From NCBI RefSeq assembly GCF_011764425.1, contig NZ_BLPF01000001.1, positions 4,269,001 through 4,333,000 on the forward strand: a stretch of DNA of 64,000 nt. The letters are read 5' to 3'. Under the pieces are notes generated by a model, which saw only the letters and a program-made list of their open reading frames with translations, had not been told where the DNA came from and ran no database searches. The translations under genes were made by a program, and so were the position numbers. Positions 1 to 9,466 of this stretch are shown here, in pieces (position 1 is the first letter of the stretch; each line of letters opens with the position of its first letter). The DNA comes from Phytohabitans houttuyneae (GTDB lineage: Bacteria > Actinomycetota > Actinomycetes > Mycobacteriales > Micromonosporaceae).

Positions 1-12
1 CGGAGATCTGAC

Positions 13-150
13 GTGAGCAAGCGCACCTATCAGCCGAACAACCGCCGGCGTGCCAAGACCCACGGTTTCCGGCTGCGCATGCGCACCCGCGCCGGTCGTG
101 CCATCCTCGCCTCCCGCCGTTCGAAGGGCCGCACCCGCCTGTCGGCATGA
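13..150 (+). CDS. rpmH: 50S ribosomal protein L34
   Basis: The 45-residue product is the small basic protein L34 of the large ribosomal subunit. It starts at a GTG and reads [18 protein letters not shown], with the KRTYQP and HGFR signatures and the usual RAGRAIL and RRSKGR blocks. A GGAG ribosome binding site lies at 2-5. It is too short for most ORF finders. It is followed 30 bases later by rnpA, the normal actinobacterial pair next to dnaA and oriC. The expected dnaA would lie just left of the window. Confidence 0.97.
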   Translation: MSKRTYQPNNRRRAKTHGFRLRMRTRAGRAILASRRSKGRTRLSA

Positions 151-180
151 GCCCGGCGGGCTGGTCGAGGTGAGGTAGTC

Positions 181-654
181 GTGCTGGCCGCGGCGCAGCG
201 ACTGCGGCGCAGCAGCGACTTCGCCGCAGCGGTACGCGGTGGCCGCCGGGCCGGCCGCGGATCCGTGGTCGTCCACCTGACCGTCCCACAGCAGCCAGAG
301 CTTTCCGAGCCGGCGCGCACCGAGGACCTCTCGGTACGCGCCGGCTTCGTCGTGTCCAAGGCCGTCGGTGGCGCAGTGACGCGGAACACCGTTCGTCGGC
401 GCCTGCGCCACCTCGTCCGCGAGCGCATCTCCGCCCTGCCGCCGGGCAGCGTGCTGGTCGTGCGGGCGCAGCCGAGCGCGGCCGATACGCCGTACGAGCG
501 GCTCGGCACAGACCTCGACGCCGCGCTCGCCGCCGCCCGCTCGCCATCCCGCGGTCCGGGCCGCGGCCGCCCCAGCCGCTCCGGTGGTACGGGCGGCGCC
601 GGTGGTCCCGGCAGCTCCGGCGGCGCCGGTGGGAAAGGGCATGGGCATGGGTGA
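181..654 (+). CDS. rnpA: ribonuclease P protein component
   Basis: Protein subunit of RNase P, which binds the catalytic RNA and helps it trim tRNA 5' leaders. The family signature is visible near residues 60-80 ([17 protein letters not shown], the RNR-type basic motif), and the N-terminus [13 protein letters not shown] is typical. GTG start with GAGGTGAGG at 167-174. At 157 residues it is longer than the usual 115-130: the last 35-40 residues are a Gly/Ser/Arg-rich tail ending in a His-Gly repeat, probably disordered. Its stop overlaps the start of yidD by 8 bases, so translation is probably coupled. Confidence 0.96.
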   Translation: MLAAAQRLRRSSDFAAAVRGGRRAGRGSVVVHLTVPQQPELSEPARTEDLSVRAGFVVSKAVGGAVTRNTVRRRLRHLVRERISALPPGSVLVVRAQPSAADTPYERLGTDLDAALAAARSPSRGPGRGRPSRSGGTGGAGGPGSSGGAGGKGHGHG

Positions 655-952
655 CGAGCAGCACGACCAGCAGGCACCGAAGGCCCGGCTCGGGATAGCG
701 GCCCGGGTGCTGAGCGCGCTGGTCATCGCGTACCGTCGTTGGATAAGCGCGGCATTGCCGGCGCGCTGCCGGTTCTACCCGTCATGTAGTGCGTATGCCC
801 TCGAGGCCATCGCCACGCACGGCGCCCTGCGGGGGACCGGCCTCGCGACCTGGCGGTTGCTGCGCTGCCACCCGTTCCACCCCGGCGGGTACGATCCCGT
901 GCCCCCACCCAAGAGCCACCGTCGTGCCGATGTGACTGGAGCCCCGAATTGA
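647..952 (+). CDS. yidD: membrane protein insertion efficiency factor YidD
   Basis: Small (101 residue) membrane-associated protein that helps YidC-dependent insertion. Family marks: [19 protein letters not shown] and HPGGYDPVP, with an amphipathic N-terminal stretch [13 protein letters not shown]. The reading frame is open back to 584, but ATG 647 is preferred because the purine-rich GGGAAAGGG (631-639) sits at the right distance. ATG 641 is too close to it. It overlaps rnpA by 8 bases and its TGA overlaps the TTG start of yidC (TTGA), so rnpA-yidD-yidC appear translationally coupled. Confidence 0.93.
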   Translation: MGDEQHDQQAPKARLGIAARVLSALVIAYRRWISAALPARCRFYPSCSAYALEAIATHGALRGTGLATWRLLRCHPFHPGGYDPVPPPKSHRRADVTGAPN

Positions 953-1959
953 GTCTCGACTGGATCTACTGGGCGATCTCGTGGATCCTGCTGCGCTGGC
1001 ATTCGCTGTGGGAAATGATCGGCGTCCCGGATGGCACCGTCCTGGGCACCAACTGGGCCTGGATTCTCGCGATCATCTTCCTGGTCGTCACCGTCCGGGT
1101 GATCCTCTTCCCGGTCTTCGTCAAGCAGATCAAGTCGCAGCGCGCGATGCAGGCGTTGCAGCCGCAGGTCAAGGCCCTCCAGGAGAAGCACAAGGGTGAC
1201 CGGGAGACGCTCCAGAAAGAAATGATGGAGCTGTACCGGAAGGAGAAGGCCAATCCGCTCATGGGCTGCCTGCCCATGTTCCTGCAGATCCCGGTCTTCC
1301 TCGGTCTCTTCCACGTGCTCCGCCGCCTCGACCCGAGCAAGCTCAACAAGACGTTGTACGGCTGGACCGCCGAGCAGTTCGACAGCGCGGCGAGCGCGAA
1401 GCTCTTCACCGCGCCGATCGCCGGGCAGTTCGGCTCCTCGGCCGCGGAGCTGGAGCGCCTGGGCGCCAACGGCACGACGGTCAAGATCATTGCGGGTGTC
1501 CTCGTCCTCATCATGATGGGCACGACGTACCTCACCAGCCGCCAGATGATCCTCAAGACCGGCTGGGCCGAAGACCCGCAGCAGCGGATGATCCAGCGAC
1601 TGATGCTCTACGGCATCCCGGCCTCGCTGCTCGTCTCCGGCGCGATCTTCCCGATCGGCGTGATCATCTACTGGGTCACCAACAACCTCTTCACCCTCGG
1701 CCAGCAGCAGTGGGTGCTCCGCAAGTACCCGCCGCCGGTCATCAACAACAAGGACGGCAAGGCCGTGCCCGGGCCGGGCGCGCGCAAGTCCACCGGCACC
1801 CAGCAGCCGCAGGACAAGCCGAGCCGGTTCAGCCGTTCCAAGGCCAATGGCGCCGTCCAGGACACCAAGCCGGCGGTCGACGGCAAGGCCCTCGCCCCGA
1901 AGCCCGGCGCGAAGCCGGTCAATCCCAAGAAGCGGAAGCCCGCGAAGCGCCAGGGTTGA
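949..1959 (+). CDS. yidC: membrane protein insertase YidC/Oxa1
   Basis: Inserts and folds inner-membrane proteins, alone or with SecYEG. The 336-residue product has the Gram-positive type layout: a first membrane helix near residues 30-50 ([19 protein letters not shown]), a cytoplasmic helical hairpin rich in Lys/Glu (about 55-100), the conserved [20 protein letters not shown] helix (about 100-122), and further helices near 180-200 and 210-245. The tail is strongly basic ([10 protein letters not shown]), as in ribosome-binding YidC forms. TTG start, supported by GGAG at 938-941 and the TTGA overlap with yidD. Confidence 0.96.
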   Translation: MSLDWIYWAISWILLRWHSLWEMIGVPDGTVLGTNWAWILAIIFLVVTVRVILFPVFVKQIKSQRAMQALQPQVKALQEKHKGDRETLQKEMMELYRKEKANPLMGCLPMFLQIPVFLGLFHVLRRLDPSKLNKTLYGWTAEQFDSAASAKLFTAPIAGQFGSSAAELERLGANGTTVKIIAGVLVLIMMGTTYLTSRQMILKTGWAEDPQQRMIQRLMLYGIPASLLVSGAIFPIGVIIYWVTNNLFTLGQQQWVLRKYPPPVINNKDGKAVPGPGARKSTGTQQPQDKPSRFSRSKANGAVQDTKPAVDGKALAPKPGAKPVNPKKRKPAKRQG

Positions 1960-2128
1960 TGCGACCGGTGCCCGCCGGCTTCGGTCGGCGGGCACCGTGG
2001 GCGCTCCCCCGGCAGCCGCAAAGCCGCGCCGACAACAGACGTGCCCGTGGACGCAGGCAACACTCGCCCGCCGCGGGAAACCAGCGGACCGGAGACGGTC
2101 CAGCCGAACGAGTACGGAGATGAGACCG

Positions 2129-2713
2129 GTGACCGACACCAGCGTTCCCCAGACCGACCAGTCCCTCGACGACGAGTTGGACGCCAAGACTGAAGCGGTC
2201 GAGGACGGGGAGGACGACGACGCCAAGGAGGCGGACGCCGCCCCCAGCGACACGGATCTCTTCCGGCAGAGCGAGATCGCCGCGGACTACGTGGAGGGCC
2301 TGCTGGACATCCTCGACTACGACGGCGACATCGACGAGCTGGTCTCCGCCGGCCGGCCGGTCGTCGAGGTGGTCGGCGGGCGCCTGCAGCCGCTGGTCGG
2401 TCAGCGTGGCGCCACGCTGGAGGCGCTCCAGGAGCTGACCCGGTTGGCCGTCTTCCGGCAGACCGGCACCCCCAGCCGGCTGCTGCTCGACGTCGGTGGC
2501 TACCGGGCCAACCGGCGCAAGGAGCTCGCTGCGGTCGCCAAGAACGCCGTGGAGAAGGTGAAGGAGTACGGCGAGCCGGTGCGCCTGGAGGCGATGTCCG
2601 CGTTCGAGCGCAAGTGCGTGCACGACGTGGTCAACGCGCTCGCCGGCGTGGAGAGCGAGTCGGAGGGCGTGGAGCCCAACCGGCGCATCGTCGTACGCCC
2701 GGTCACCGACTAG
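2129..2713 (+). CDS. jag: KH-R3H RNA-binding protein Jag (KhpB)
   Basis: Single-stranded nucleic-acid binding protein always found beside yidC. The 194-residue product has an acidic N-terminus (about 1-45), a KH domain (about 55-125, with [15 protein letters not shown]) and an R3H domain (about 130-190, with [19 protein letters not shown], then [17 protein letters not shown] and NRRIVVRPV). The frame is open from 1847, but GTG 2129 is chosen because GGAG at 2116-2119 lies nine bases before it. ATG 2120 would abut that site. The 169 bases after yidC hold no gene. Confidence 0.94.
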   Translation: MTDTSVPQTDQSLDDELDAKTEAVEDGEDDDAKEADAAPSDTDLFRQSEIAADYVEGLLDILDYDGDIDELVSAGRPVVEVVGGRLQPLVGQRGATLEALQELTRLAVFRQTGTPSRLLLDVGGYRANRRKELAAVAKNAVEKVKEYGEPVRLEAMSAFERKCVHDVVNALAGVESESEGVEPNRRIVVRPVTD

Positions 2714-2717
2714 CCAC

Positions 2718-3479
2718 GTGTCTCACGATCACGAAACCGGCCCGGGTGGCTTGCCACCCGGGCCGCTGTCTGCCCCGGCCCGTGACCTCTTCGGCGACCG
2801 GCTCGACGTCGCTGTCGCCTACGCGGAGCTGCTCGCGACCGAAGGGGTCGTCCGCGGCCTCATCGGCCCGCGGGAAGCTCCCCGCATATGGGATCGCCAC
2901 CTGCTCAACTGCGCCGCGGTAGCCGAGCTGATCCCGAAGGGGGCTTCTGTCGTAGACGTGGGGTCCGGTGCCGGTTTGCCCGGTATCGTGCTTGCTGTGG
3001 CCCGGCCCGACCTTATGGTCACCCTGGTCGAGCCACTGGCACGACGGACCGCCTTCCTGGCGGAGGTGGTGACGGAGCTCGACCTCGACCGGACCGTGGA
3101 AGTGGTCCGGGCGCGGGCCGAGGAGCTCGCCGGGAGGAGTCCCGCCGACATCGTCACCGCTCGGGCGGTCGCGCCACTCGATCGACTCGCAGGTTGGTGT
3201 CTACCCCTCGCCGCCATCGGTGGGCGGCTGCTCGCGCTCAAGGGCGCCTCGGCCGCCGACGAGGTTGCGGAACACCGTGACGCGGTCGGTCGGCTGGGCG
3301 GTGCCACGCCGGTCGTACGGCGATGCGGGGTCGGTCTCGTCGACCCGCCGACGACCGTCGTGGAGATCGTCCGGGAGCGCGCCGTCGGGCCGGCACGGTC
3401 AAAGGCATCGCGGGGGGCGAGCCGCCGGTCTACATCGGACGGTGGCGCCGCGCGTGGGGGTAGAGCGCGGAGGGGTTAG
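2718..3479 (+). CDS. rsmG: 16S rRNA (guanine-N7)-methyltransferase
   Basis: SAM-dependent methyltransferase that makes m7G in the 530 loop of 16S rRNA (GidB/RsmG). The SAM-binding glycine loop is [16 protein letters not shown] (about residues 75-90), followed by [14 protein letters not shown] and the later [14 protein letters not shown] and [13 protein letters not shown] motifs. 253 residues, with a basic Ser/Arg/Gly-rich tail of about 30 residues that is not part of the fold. GTG start four bases after jag. Confidence 0.95.
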   Translation: MSHDHETGPGGLPPGPLSAPARDLFGDRLDVAVAYAELLATEGVVRGLIGPREAPRIWDRHLLNCAAVAELIPKGASVVDVGSGAGLPGIVLAVARPDLMVTLVEPLARRTAFLAEVVTELDLDRTVEVVRARAEELAGRSPADIVTARAVAPLDRLAGWCLPLAAIGGRLLALKGASAADEVAEHRDAVGRLGGATPVVRRCGVGLVDPPTTVVEIVRERAVGPARSKASRGASRRSTSDGGAARGGRARRG

Positions 3480-3761
3480 ATGGTCGGGCGGCCGAGGACT
3501 GTTGGTGTCGGATGGCCGCCGGACGCGGTGCCAATTCTTGGTGGCGTGCTGAGGCGTGTATGCGGCTTTCTCCTGTATGTCGTACCGCCGAGTGACTCCA
3601 GTCAGGCTCATGTGTCGGACACCAATGGCCTCACGCGCCCATCGGCCGTAGGCTGGCCGCGCGTCGATAGTGTGGAACCGGCGTCGGCTTCAGTGCGGCA
3701 GCATCCCCCGCTGCCCCTCGGGCCGGACGCGTCGCCGGGGCATCTGGGCGCGAGTGCTGTT
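3480..3761 (+). other. rsmG-parA spacer, probable parA promoter region
   Basis: Between the rsmG stop and the preferred parA start. The parA frame is open throughout (from ATG 3480), so an N-terminal extension cannot be excluded. The stretch around 3530-3640 is less GC-rich than its surroundings, more like a promoter region than like the flanking coding DNA. I see no clear -35/-10 pair. Confidence 0.4.
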
Positions 3762-5240
3762 ATGGCCGACCCATCCGAAGTGGACAGGGATGACACGGTG
3801 CAGGACAACGGTAGGTACGACGATTTGGGGTTGAGCCAACCCGGCGGCTACCGCGCGGGCGGTGCCGCCGTTTCACGTGGAACCGACTACGAAGGCTGGT
3901 CCGTCGGTCGGGGCGTTCCTGGGTACGGAGGTGCGCCAATGGCCGCACAGGGTGGGGTCGACCCACACGCCGTGCCACAGCCACGCGCCGGCAGCGGCTA
4001 CGACCGCACCGCACGCCACGACGGCGTGCCGGGTCCGGCCACCGGGAGGTCAGCAGTGCCAGAGCGTTCGCCTCAGCCGCCAGCGGGTTACCCCACCGGC
4101 GCGCCCGACGACCCGCATCACCGCCCGGCCCCCACGCCGCGCCCGCAGCCATCCGCGCCGTCCTCGGCACCACCGGCCCAATCCCCTGCCGGTCCGCCTC
4201 CCGCCCGCGCGACCGCGTCGGTCAAGCCGGTCCCGGCTGCGTCGCCGTCGCCTTCTCCGGCGCCTTCTCCAGCGCAACAGGCCGACACGCCCACGCCGCC
4301 GACCAGCACTTACGGGGATGAAGGAGGGGTTGACGCGTACGTTTCACGTGAAACCCCATCACGTGAAGAGGATGATCCACCGTTGGCTATGGAGGCAATG
4401 CGCGCAGTCCAGATCCTGAATCCGAGTGGCGAGGTCACCATGCCGCGGCCCGCTCACCCCAGGATCATGTGCGTGGCAAACCAGAAGGGCGGCGTCGGTA
4501 AGACCACGACCACCGTGAACCTGGCCGTGGCGCTAGCCCTCCACGGCAATCGGGTGCTCGTGGTCGACCTCGACCCGCAGGGCAACGCCTCCACGGGGCT
4601 CAACGTGCCGCACCACGCGGGCATCCCCGACGTGTACGACTGCTTGATCGACAACGTGCCGCTGGCCGACGTTGCTCAGGCGGTCGAAGGCATCCCCAAC
4701 CTCTGGTGCGTACCCGCGACGATCGACCTTGCCGGCGCCGAGATCGAGCTCGTCTCGGTCGTCGCCCGCGAGTCCCGGCTGTCCCGCGCGATCTCGGCGC
4801 ACCCGGAAAAGTTCGACTACGTCTTCATCGACTGCCCGCCTTCGCTGGGCCTGCTGACGGTCAACGCGTTGGTCGCCGCCCAAGAGGTGCTGATCCCGAT
4901 CCAGTGCGAGTACTACGCGCTTGAGGGCCTCAACCAGCTGATCAACAACATCAACCTCGTCAAGCAGCACCTGAACCCGACGCTCGACGTCTCGACGATC
5001 CTGCTGACCATGTACGACCGCCGCACCCGCCTGGCCGACGCCGTCGAGCAGGACGTGCGCAACCACTTCGGCGAGAAGGTGCTGCACGCGGTCATCCCGC
5101 GCAACGTCCGCGTGTCGGAGGCGCCCAGCTACGGCCAGTCGGTCATGACCTACGATCCCGGTTCGCGCGGTGCCACGAGCTACTTCGAGGCCGCTCAGGA
5201 GATCGCGGAGCGTGGGGTCAAACTGGGAGGAGCGGCGTGA
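3762..5240 (+). CDS. parA: chromosome partitioning ATPase ParA (Soj)
   Basis: Walker-type ATPase that moves ParB-parS complexes. The catalytic core begins about 230 residues after this start with the deviant Walker A ANQKGGVGKTTTTVNLAVAL, then DLDPQGNASTGL, FIDCPPSLGLLTVNAL and QCEYYALEGLNQL. The C-terminus has SEAPSYGQSVMTYDP. The first 230 residues are a low-complexity Pro/Ala/Ser/Gly-rich extension, longer than in Streptomyces ParA. ATG 3762 is a choice: GTG 3798 has the better ribosome binding site (AGGGA, 3786-3790) and ATG 3480 is also in frame. Two parS-like sites lie inside the extension and encode VSRGT and VSRET. Confidence 0.93.
   Translation: MADPSEVDRDDTVQDNGRYDDLGLSQPGGYRAGGAAVSRGTDYEGWSVGRGVPGYGGAPMAAQGGVDPHAVPQPRAGSGYDRTARHDGVPGPATGRSAVPERSPQPPAGYPTGAPDDPHHRPAPTPRPQPSAPSSAPPAQSPAGPPPARATASVKPVPAASPSPSPAPSPAQQADTPTPPTSTYGDEGGVDAYVSRETPSREEDDPPLAMEAMRAVQILNPSGEVTMPRPAHPRIMCVANQKGGVGKTTTTVNLAVALALHGNRVLVVDLDPQGNASTGLNVPHHAGIPDVYDCLIDNVPLADVAQAVEGIPNLWCVPATIDLAGAEIELVSVVARESRLSRAISAHPEKFDYVFIDCPPSLGLLTVNALVAAQEVLIPIQCEYYALEGLNQLINNINLVKQHLNPTLDVSTILLTMYDRRTRLADAVEQDVRNHFGEKVLHAVIPRNVRVSEAPSYGQSVMTYDPGSRGATSYFEAAQEIAERGVKLGGAA
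3870..3883 (+). promoter_or_regulatory. parS-like site inside parA (one mismatch)
   Basis: GTTTCACGTGGAAC, one base from the palindromic parS consensus GTTTCACGTGAAAC. It lies in the coding sequence of the ParA N-terminal extension and is read as Val-Ser-Arg-Gly-Thr. Likely a ParB-binding site. Confidence 0.75.
4341..4354 (+). promoter_or_regulatory. parS site inside parA (perfect)
   Basis: Perfect GTTTCACGTGAAAC palindrome inside parA, read as Val-Ser-Arg-Glu-Thr. A weaker half-site, TCACGTGAA, follows at 4359-4367. ParB would load here about 130 bases before the ParA ATPase core. Confidence 0.93.
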
Positions 5241-5274
5241 GGCAGCCGTTCGGCGATGATCGGGAGAGTGGGGC

Positions 5275-6319
5275 ATGAAGAACCGTCCGCGCGGCGGGCT
5301 CGGACGCGGCCTGGGGCCTTGATCCCCACCGCGCCCCCGCAGCCGTCGGGTGGCGAACCGGCGGCTGACGAGACCACGTCGCCACCCGACGTGGCTGAGG
5401 TGGCTGAGGTGGCTCCGGCCAGCGCCCCGCCGGCGCACGTGCCCCCCCTGAGCTCGCCGTCACTCCCGGCGCCACGAGCCACCTCGCCCCGGTGCCCGGC
5501 GCCCGCTTCGCCGAGATCCCGGTCGGCTCGATCGTGCCCAACCCGAAGCAGCCGCGGCACGTCTTCGACGAAGAGGCGATGGAGGAGCTCAAGACCTCGA
5601 TCCAGGAGGTGGGCCTCCTCCAGCCGATCGTGGTGCGCGAGCTCGACGGCGAGAAGTACGAACTCGTCATGGGCGAGCGCCGCTGGCGAGCCGCCCAGGC
5701 GACCGGCCGCGACACGATCCCGGCCATCGTCCGCGACACCCGCGACGACGCAATGCTCCGGGACGCGCTCCTGGAAAACATCCACCGCGCCAACCTGAAC
5801 CCGCTTGAAGAGGCGGCTGCGTACCAGCAGCTGCTGGAGGAGTTCGGGGCGACGCACGAGGAGCTGGCCAAGCGCATCGGCCGGAGCCGCCCGCAGATCT
5901 CGAACACCATCCGGCTCCTGAACCTGCCGGCACAGGTACAGCGGCGGGTGGCGGCAGGCGTGCTGTCCGCGGGCCACGCCCGGGCACTGCTCGGCCTCGA
6001 GGACGCCAGCGCCCAGGAAGACCTGGCTCTGCGCATCGTGGCCGAGGGCCTCTCGGTCCGCGCGACGGAGGAGCTCGTCGCCCTGGCCGTCGCCGAGGGC
6101 CCAGGACCCGAGGCGAAGCCGGCCAAGCGGCGGGTCAAGGCACACGCCCCCGCCCTGAGCGATCTGGCCGAACGCCTGTCCGACCGCTTCGACACCCGCG
6201 TGAAGGTCGACATCGGCCGCAGCAAGGGGAAGATCACGATCGAGTTCGCGACGGTCGACGACCTTGAGCGCATCGTCGGGATCATCGGCGTTGAGCGCAC
6301 GGAGCAGCCTCCGGAGTAG
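5275..6319 (+). CDS. parB: chromosome partitioning protein ParB, frame broken twice in this sequence
   Basis: CTP-dependent clamp that loads at parS. ATG 5275 reads [14 protein letters not shown], the standard ParB N-terminus, and then meets a stop. One base later in frame the expected [15 protein letters not shown] follows, and a second shift leads into [25 protein letters not shown]. Both breaks sit in runs: G4 at 5313-5316 where five G are needed, and C7 at 5442-5448 where eight are needed. With two bases restored the gene is one frame. Downstream are GERRWRAAQ (CTPase motif), [21 protein letters not shown] (ParB box), the helix-turn-helix [20 protein letters not shown], and a C-terminal dimerisation domain. 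An intact frame runs only from GTG 5492. Probable sequencing error. Confidence 0.9.
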
Positions 6320-6337
6320 GCCACTCCCCCGGCTTCT

Positions 6338-6373
6338 CGACGGCCGCGAACCCGGGCGGGTTCGCGGCCGTCG
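6338..6373 (+). terminator. terminator hairpin after parAB
   Basis: Perfect 16-bp inverted repeat (6338-6353 and 6358-6373) with a four-base loop GGGC, 19 bases after the parB stop. There is no U-run. It ends two bases before the perfect parS site at 6376. Confidence 0.8.
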
Positions 6374-6375
6374 CC

Positions 6376-6389
6376 GTTTCACGTGAAAC
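6376..6389 (+). promoter_or_regulatory. parS site (perfect)
   Basis: Perfect GTTTCACGTGAAAC palindrome just after the parAB terminator. Left edge of the gene-free island. Confidence 0.94.
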
Positions 6390-6541
6390 GCCGGCGGGCC
6401 GCGTGCGGCCGCGATCTTGCGGGGGTTGTGGCCGTCCTTGGGGCTGGGTCGGGCGCGGCGTGCGCCGGTGGCCGGAGCGGCCCTCTCGTCGGTGTCGGCG
6501 CGGTTCGTGGTTCGGGCCACCGGTGCTTTCGGGGAGGGACC

Positions 6542-6554
6542 GTTCCACGTGAAC
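6542..6554 (+). promoter_or_regulatory. degenerate parS-like site
   Basis: GTTCCACGTGAAC keeps the CACGTG core but has shortened arms. It lies 166 bases right of the perfect site at 6376. Binding by ParB is plausible but weaker. Confidence 0.5.
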
Positions 6555-7367
6555 ACTCGTCCCGGTCGGCCGGCGGCACGGAGCTCGTCGGAATGGCACT
6601 CGGGCGGGCATGGGTGCGGGCGACGGTTGGCGCCGCGCTTCGGTCTTGGCTTGGCTCGTTTCTGCGCCACCCGGAGTCTCGTGGCTGCGACCTTCCTATC
6701 GGGCGTGGTCTGACCCTCCGGTGTCGGCGTCTCTGCCCGCGCTTGTGAGTACCCCGCCGCCCGGCTGAGAAGCTCGGTGTGTGGCTGCGGACGGCTCGTC
6801 GGGACGACCAGTTGAACGCATCGGAACCACCTCGGCTCTCTTGGCCTGCGGCCGTTCGTCGGCAGGCGGTGGCCACGTTCTTCTGTGTGCCGGCAGCCTT
6901 CAGCTGTTGGTGACCCGGCCGGCAGGGTGGCCAGGTCTGGTGGCTACCGCCGCGACTCTCGGTCGCAGCAGGTCGCCAGCTTCAGCAAGCCCTACGGGTT
7001 CCCTGCGGTTGCTCAGTCGACCGAGCGACCGCGAGACCTCGCTGACGCGTTGCTACCGGCGCCCTGTGGACCGGATGGATCGTGGGACTCACGCTGCCGA
7101 CGGGGCGGATCGTCCAGGCCCAGTCTGCTGGGCCGCCCACCGAAAGGTCCGGTGCCGTGCTTGGGTTGCCGGCGTGCACGTGCTCGCAGTAGGACGGGGT
7201 GGGATGTTCGACGGCGCGGGCCACGCCGCTGGCCCCGACCAACTCGGCGGCGTCGCGGCTCGTGCCAAACCTTGCGCCGGTTGGCCCGACGCACTGCCGC
7301 AGTCTTTGTCACTGAGCCGCCTCAGTGTCGCCGTGCGTCGGAGCCTTCCAAGAACACGTGGCTTCCG

Positions 7368-7381
7368 GTTTCCCGTGAAAC
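7368..7381 (+). promoter_or_regulatory. parS-like site (one mismatch)
   Basis: GTTTCCCGTGAAAC, one base from consensus. It shares the 18 bases GTTTCCCGTGAAACATCG with the site at 8174. Confidence 0.75.
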
Positions 7382-8173
7382 ATCGGCGGCGCGGCGCCTG
7401 TGGCCGCCGCTGTCTGAGCTTCGCGTTTCCGTGGTTCCGGTTCAGGTGTGTGCACGGCCTGTCGGCTCCTCTTAGTCAGTCGTCTCGGCAAGTCCGTCGA
7501 CGGGAGCTTGATGTCTCGGCTCGTAACGGCGGTGTGGCCGCCGGCGGGGCCTCGCTGCGCGAGCGCCGCGGGGCGCATGTCCGAGCGGTGCGTTCTGCTC
7601 TGCGTTGACCTCAGCCCGACTGCCCCTGGTGATGCGGCCTCTCACGTAGGCCGCCGCACCGCACCCTGGAGAAAGATCAGTGCCCCAGGACGACGCCGGC
7701 AACCGTCCGGTCGGGAGGACGATCCACCGTCATGACGGCCGTTGGCAGATGGGTGGACGCAGTGGTCCAACGCCGACCGTGGTGCTGCAGCCCGTCCTCG
7801 TCGACGTTGTGGTCGTCCTCGGTTCGGCGGCCGCCGGCTCCGTGGCGGCGCCCGGTCACTCTCGGAGGAGCTTCGCCAGTTCCGAGCGCGCGACTGGCAA
7901 CCACCATCTGCATTGGAACCCCCGTCTGTAGGCCCGCCCCGCACTGTGGAGCGCCTTCGCTCCTGGGAGGTCTCGGGCGTCGCGGGACCTCGACGCAAAG
8001 AGGTCTCGGCCGGACAGGCGACCACCGATCGCCTCGCTCGTCGGCCGGCTCGAAGCGGCCGGGTCGCAGCGACCGCCACCGAGGGCGCGGGTCTGCCTGG
8101 CGGACGTTGCGACCGTCCGGCGGGACTGGGAGTCGGATAGTCGCGCAACGAGTCCAAGTAAGTGGATCACCGT

Positions 8174-8187
8174 GTTTCCCGTGAAAC
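8174..8187 (+). promoter_or_regulatory. parS-like site (one mismatch)
   Basis: GTTTCCCGTGAAAC with the full outer TG...CA flanks (8173-8188). Same variant as the site at 7368. Confidence 0.78.
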
Positions 8188-9371
8188 ATCGAGCAGTCGG
8201 CCGGCGAGTCCTAAAGCGACGAGGAGGATGCGTCCCCTCGCCGTAACTCCGGTCCGCCCGTGCCACCGGACAGCTGAGGCGTCGCCGCGTGGCCGACATC
8301 GCCCCGCCACTGAGGAATGCCCAGCGGAAGGCAGAACTGGCGGCCGCCCATGCGCATTGGACGGTGTCTCCCCATCCGGCATGCCGCCGAGATGATGGGA
8401 CGTTCCACAGCCGCCGAGCTGGGTGCGAAACCACGGCAGCGTGGCATCTCCCGTCCAGTGGCGCGCCCGGCATCCTCCGGGAGCCAGGCGACAGTGGCGT
8501 GCTCGGTAGACAGAGCGGCGTGTCACCCATGTGGGTTGCCGGCCGAAGAAGGGCCGGCGCTACTGCTTCCCCAAGACGCCTACTCAAGTGAGGCGACCTG
8601 TTGGGCATCGCCGTCTGCGTCCGCCGCCGCCCGGACCGAGCCGACCCAACGACCGAGTTGGGTCGCGGAGTTGAGGCCGACGATCCTGCGGCAGGCGATT
8701 GGCAACGGCCGGTGCTTCGGCCGCCGGTTCGACTAACAGGATCTGTCGAGAGTGTCACAGTCGACGATGAGATCGCCGCGGGCGCGCTTCGCCGCGACCC
8801 CACCCTCGGCCAGGAACGCTTCGCGCCCAAGCCGCCGGGGCGAAGCGGCCTGACCGAGTGGGAACCGGCGACGTCGGTACATCACCGAGCTATGCGCCGG
8901 GCCGGCTAGTCGCCTTGCTGCTCGCAGCCCACCACGACGAGGCAGCAGAAAGGGGGAAGCCGAGGAAGCAGCCAGAACCTTCAAACTCGAAGGTCGCCGC
9001 ACAGTCGACAGCGCCCCGTCACGGCCAGCCGCACGACAGCGAGTCGACGGATGCGGACGACAAGGGCGGCACAGCTACGACGGCAGCGCGGACGATCGCA
9101 GACCCGCGCGACACCACCGGCTCAGTCCGCTCGCCCAGACAATGTCCCGGCCAGGAGCCGATGGCCGTCTTAAGGCCGGCGACGATAGCCACAGCATCGT
9201 CCACTCACGAGCCGTGAACCTCGCGACGGGCATCTCGACCGCCTAGCCATCCCCGCCACGCTTCCCCCATCCGAGTGACGGCACGAGCCGCCGCCACCGC
9301 ACGAGAAGCAAGCGGGCCACCGCGCCCAACCACCGGCTCCACTGCTGGCGAGCCCTCAACGAGCGGTTCCT

Positions 9372-9385
9372 GTTTCACGGGAAAC
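9372..9385 (+). promoter_or_regulatory. parS-like site (one mismatch, opposite orientation)
   Basis: GTTTCACGGGAAAC, which is the reverse complement of the variant at 7368 and 8174. It lies 48 bases left of the perfect site at 9420. Confidence 0.76.
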
Positions 9386-9419
9386 GGCGAGGGTGACCAC
9401 CGCCACCCAGCAGGCCCCC

Positions 9420-9433
9420 GTTTCACGTGAAAC
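9420..9433 (+). promoter_or_regulatory. parS site (perfect)
   Basis: Perfect GTTTCACGTGAAAC palindrome at the right edge of the island, 25 bases before a perfect DnaA box. Confidence 0.94.
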
Positions 9434-9457
9434 GACGGCGCTCACAATCCACAGAGG

Positions 9458-9466
9458 TTATCCACA
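9458..9466 (+). promoter_or_regulatory. DnaA box
   Basis: Perfect TTATCCACA. Looser relatives flank it (ATCCACAG near 9448 and TGTGGACAG at 9514-9522). It lies upstream of the HIT-like gene and beside two parS sites. Too few boxes for an origin; a DnaA-binding or regulatory patch is possible. Confidence 0.55.

Noticed and set aside
775-2253. Minus-strand 492-codon frame opposite yidC and jag
   Set aside because: Shadow of two well-conserved plus-strand genes.
6781-7608. Open frame of 275 codons in the parS island
   Set aside because: Arg/Ser/Gly-rich product with no domain, no ribosome binding site, several other frames equally open on both strands, and a parS-like site inside. Typical of open frames in GC-rich non-coding DNA.
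7856-8830. Minus-strand open frame of 324 codons in the parS island
   Set aside because: Product rich in Arg, Ser and Pro, no recognisable motif, and overlapping plus frames of similar quality. No start signal.
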